A stretch of DNA of 7,587 nucleotides, from NCBI GenBank assembly GCA_016866415.1, contig VGML01000101.1, forward strand, positions 1-7,587, in the 5' to 3' direction. Source of the stretch: Bacteroidota bacterium. GTDB taxonomy: Bacteria > Bacteroidota > Bacteroidia > Flavobacteriales_D > Crocinitomicaceae. The position numbers and the translations under genes are program-made. This document shows positions 6,631-7,587 of this stretch, in pieces. The stretch's first letter is position 1, and every line of letters starts with the position of its first letter. The notes under the pieces were generated by a model. That model was not told the DNA's origin. It was given only the letters and a program-made list of their open reading frames with translations, and searched no databases.

Positions 6631-7062
6631 TTAAATCGTCGCAATACACTTTAACTCAATGGCAATTGGTGTTGGAAGCGAATTTATTTCACACGTCGTT
6701 CGACAAGGTAAATTATCATTAAAATATTCTGCGTAAATACGATTGTAGGTATGAAAATCACGTTTCATGTTTACAAGAAATACAGTAACATCAACTAATT
6801 GATCCCAGCTAGAACCTGATTCTTCCAAAATAATGCGAACGTTATCAAAAACACTTCGACATTGCGCCTCAAAATCGAATGCAATGAAATTTCCATTTTT
6901 ATCCAACTTCAATCCCGGTACAGCTGAATCAGTATCATCTGAGCCAGCAGTTCGCGGTCCAACACCAGAAAGAAACAATAAATTTCCTACCCGTCTTGCG
7001 TGAGGGTACAATCCAACTGGTTTAGGGGCTTTATTTGTTGAAATTCGTTCTTGATTTGACAT
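6631..7062 (-). CDS. RidA/YjgF/UK114-family deaminase, 2-aminomuconate deaminase-like
   Basis: RidA-family proteins are small cytoplasmic trimers that hydrolyse reactive enamines and imines. One branch consists of 2-aminomuconate deaminases, which act in the 2-nitrobenzoate and kynurenine-type (3-hydroxyanthranilate) degradation routes. At 143 residues it is slightly longer than E. coli RidA (128) and close to the deaminase branch. The features I recall from that branch are KAPKPVGLYPHARRVGNLLF (11-30), LSGVGPR (31-37), EAQCRSVFDNVR (65-76), DVTVFLVNM (91-99) and the ending IAIELKCIATI. The carboxylate-binding arginine is R121 in PCRTT and the conserved acidic residue is E125 in CEINSLP. No tryptophan or kynurenine pathway gene is in view, so the role could equally be general imine detoxification. 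The gene has its own candidate promoter and sits behind the terminator of the upstream microprotein gene. Confidence 0.88.
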   Translation of the reverse strand: MSNQERISTNKAPKPVGLYPHARRVGNLLFLSGVGPRTAGSDDTDSAVPGLKLDKNGNFIAFDFEAQCRSVFDNVRIILEESGSSWDQLVDVTVFLVNMKRDFHTYNRIYAEYFNDNLPCRTTCEINSLPTPIAIELKCIATI

Positions 7063-7078
7063 TTTAATAATTTGTTAG

Positions 7079-7086
7079 CAAAGATA
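7079..7086 (-). promoter_or_regulatory. Putative -7 promoter element for the RidA-family gene
   Basis: The minus strand reads TATCTTTG, an exact TAnnTTTG match, ending 16 bases before the start codon at 7062. It lies just downstream of a strong terminator, where a new promoter would be expected. No TTG is seen at the -33 position. The spacing to the start codon is nearly the same as for the fabD element. Confidence 0.5.
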
Positions 7087-7130
7087 ATGGATAATAAAGA
7101 AAATTGACGAATCGGAAGTGTTTTAAAACG

Positions 7131-7160
7131 AAAAAAGCGCATCGGAATTCCAATACGCTT
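7131..7160 (-). terminator. Intrinsic terminator after the 52-residue membrane protein gene
   Basis: Read on the minus strand, AAGCGTATTGG pairs with CCGATGCGCTT across an AATT loop. This gives an 11-base stem with two G-U pairs and no mismatch, followed directly by a run of T. It begins 20 bases after the stop at 7180-7182. On the plus strand the two G-U pairs become A/C mismatches and no good T-run follows, so it acts in the minus direction. Confidence 0.88.
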
Positions 7161-7179
7161 ATCTATTTTATCGAAAATC

Positions 7180-7338
7180 TTAAGCGGACTCTTTGTCTTC
7201 AAAAATTCTTTTCGGGCGAAGTTGCTCGAATAAACCTAAGGTTATCCAAAACGGCAGGATGAATCCCATTAAAAAAATCAACATCCAAAATGCCATTCCG
7301 GCAATTAAAAGAAACAATACAATTCCAAAAGTGCTCAT
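7180..7338 (-). CDS. Small hydrophobic membrane protein, 52 residues, unknown function
   Basis: The reading frame from ATG at 7338 to TAA at 7180 encodes 52 residues. Residues 4-37 are almost entirely hydrophobic (beginning FGIVLFLLIAGMAFWMLIFL), enough for one long or two short membrane helices with a proline at 29. A charged tail, EQLRPKRIFEDKESA (38-52), follows and would face the cytoplasm by the positive-inside rule. I do not recognise a family. Three things support a real gene: membrane-protein composition in this frame only, a charged end that stops cleanly, and a strong intrinsic terminator 20 bases after the stop. It is divergent from fumC across 66 bases. A competing frame on the same strand (7199-7390) starts at TTG and lacks these features. 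Confidence 0.7.
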   Translation of the reverse strand: MSTFGIVLFLLIAGMAFWMLIFLMGFILPFWITLGLFEQLRPKRIFEDKESA

Positions 7339-7345
7339 CTTCTAT

Positions 7346-7353
7346 TATTTTTG
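7346..7353 (+). promoter_or_regulatory. Putative -7 promoter element for fumC
   Basis: The plus strand reads TATTTTTG, an exact TAnnTTTG match, 51 bases before the fumC ATG. That gives a leader of roughly 45-50 bases. No clear -33 TTG is present. It overlaps the region just before the divergent microprotein start, so the two genes would share this 66-base gap. Confidence 0.4.
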
Positions 7354-7368
7354 CTAACGATTTCGATG

Positions 7369-7376
7369 TAAAATTA
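7369..7376 (-). promoter_or_regulatory. Weak candidate -7 element for the 52-residue membrane protein
   Basis: The minus strand reads TAATTTTA, 7 of 8 bases of TAnnTTTG, 30 bases before the ATG at 7338. A TTTG lies 22 bases farther upstream, a plausible -33 distance. The whole stretch is A/T-rich, so chance matches are likely. Confidence 0.25.
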
Positions 7377-7379
7377 AAA

Positions 7380-7401
7380 ATTAAAAACAAATTAAAAACA
7401 A
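7380..7401 (+). repeat. Tandem 11-base repeat in the fumC leader
   Basis: ATTAAAAACAA occurs twice in exact tandem (7380-7390 and 7391-7401), ending 3 bases before the fumC ATG. The leader has no Shine-Dalgarno sequence. A-rich, unstructured leaders of this kind help translation initiation in Bacteroidota, so the repeat may simply reflect that composition. Confidence 0.6.
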
Positions 7402-7404
7402 AAA

Positions 7405-7587
7405 ATGGAATTTAGAATTGAAAAAGACACGATGGGGGAGGTTAAAGTACCTGCAAATCGTTATTGGGGAGCACAAACTGAGCGTTCGAGAAACAACTTT
7501 AAAATCGGTCCAGAAGGATCAATGCCAGTCGAAATTATTCATGCGTTCGCTTATTTGAAAAAGGCTGCCGCTCATGCAAATTGTGAT
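7405..7587 (+). CDS. fumC: Class II fumarate hydratase, N-terminal part (runs off the right edge)
   Basis: FumC is the iron-independent fumarase that interconverts fumarate and malate in the TCA cycle. Only 61 codons are present. The protein opens MEFRIEKDTMGEVKVPANRY and continues WGAQTERSRNNFKIG (21-35), the typical start of class II fumarases: a DTMG-x-V-x-VP segment followed by a WGAQT-x-R-[AS]-x-x-NF segment. Next comes MPVEIIHAFAYLKKAAA (40-56), matching the MP-x-x-[ILV]-[IV]-x-A-[FL]-x-x-[LV]-K-K-A-A helix. Catalytic residues lie beyond the window. Aspartase and argininosuccinate lyase share the superfamily, and aspartase has a similar N-terminus, but the MP-x-x-II-x-A-x-x-x-LKKAAA wording favours fumarase. 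The ATG follows an A-rich leader with no Shine-Dalgarno sequence. Confidence 0.93.
   Translation, partial: MEFRIEKDTMGEVKVPANRYWGAQTERSRNNFKIGPEGSMPVEIIHAFAYLKKAAAHANCD

Noticed and set aside
7120..7129. Perfect 10-base palindrome GTTTTAAAAC between terminator and promoter
   Set aside because: It is short, A/T-dominated and occurs once; chance is a sufficient explanation.
6987..7202. 71-codon minus-strand frame running from the terminator region into the RidA-family gene
   Set aside because: It reads through the intrinsic terminator and promoter region and overlaps the start of a clear RidA-family gene in another frame.
7199..7390. 63-codon minus-strand frame overlapping the microprotein region
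   Set aside because: It starts at TTG in an AT-rich leader, has no recognisable features, and overlaps the better-supported 52-residue membrane protein in another frame.

Overview
The window looks like an ordinary chromosomal stretch from a low-GC member of the Bacteroidota, most likely Flavobacteriales. Four things suggest this. There are no Shine-Dalgarno sequences, and A-rich leaders precede the start codons. Three upstream regions carry exact TAnnTTTG (-7 type) promoter elements. One exported protein has a signal peptide ending in FSQ. The XseA, CphA and RidA sequences have a Bacteroidota flavour. A Crocinitomicaceae (Fluviicola-like) source is possible but is only an impression from sequence style.

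Layout. At the left edge (1-261, minus) is the start of fabD, cut just before its catalytic serine. Back to back with it is a small secreted protein with MORN-like repeats (358-918, plus). Its stop codon overlaps, through a shared TTAA, the stop of the convergent xseA gene (915-2285, minus). xseA is the second gene of a pair with cphA (2286-4913, minus): the cphA stop TAA is followed directly by the xseA ATG. A 198-base gap (4914-5111) carries a cluster of degenerate repeats with a TTGCGAA core. Next come two closely spaced minus-strand genes, a two-TM/TPR protein (5967-6548) and a COG1092-type methyltransferase (5112-5963). A second, unrelated repeat cluster (TTACATTC words) lies at 6567-6628. 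It is followed by a RidA-family deaminase resembling 2-aminomuconate deaminase (6631-7062, minus). A strong intrinsic terminator (7131-7160, minus) separates this from a 52-residue membrane microprotein gene (7180-7338, minus). That small gene is divergent from fumC, whose first 61 codons close the window (7405-7587, plus).

How the genes fit together. Most are core functions: fatty acid synthesis (fabD), the TCA cycle (fumC), DNA end processing (xseA) and RNA modification (the methyltransferase). The accessory elements are cyanophycin synthetase, which makes the Asp/Arg nitrogen-storage polymer, and the RidA-family enzyme. No cyanophycinase, isoaspartyl dipeptidase, xseB or tryptophan-degradation genes are in view. 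I see no mobile element, CRISPR array, tRNA, rRNA or defence system, and nothing that is clearly a new system. The most interesting items are the two intergenic repeat clusters, the membrane microprotein with its own terminator, the HxxEH motif in the CphA N domain, and the aspartate-to-asparagine change in XseA.
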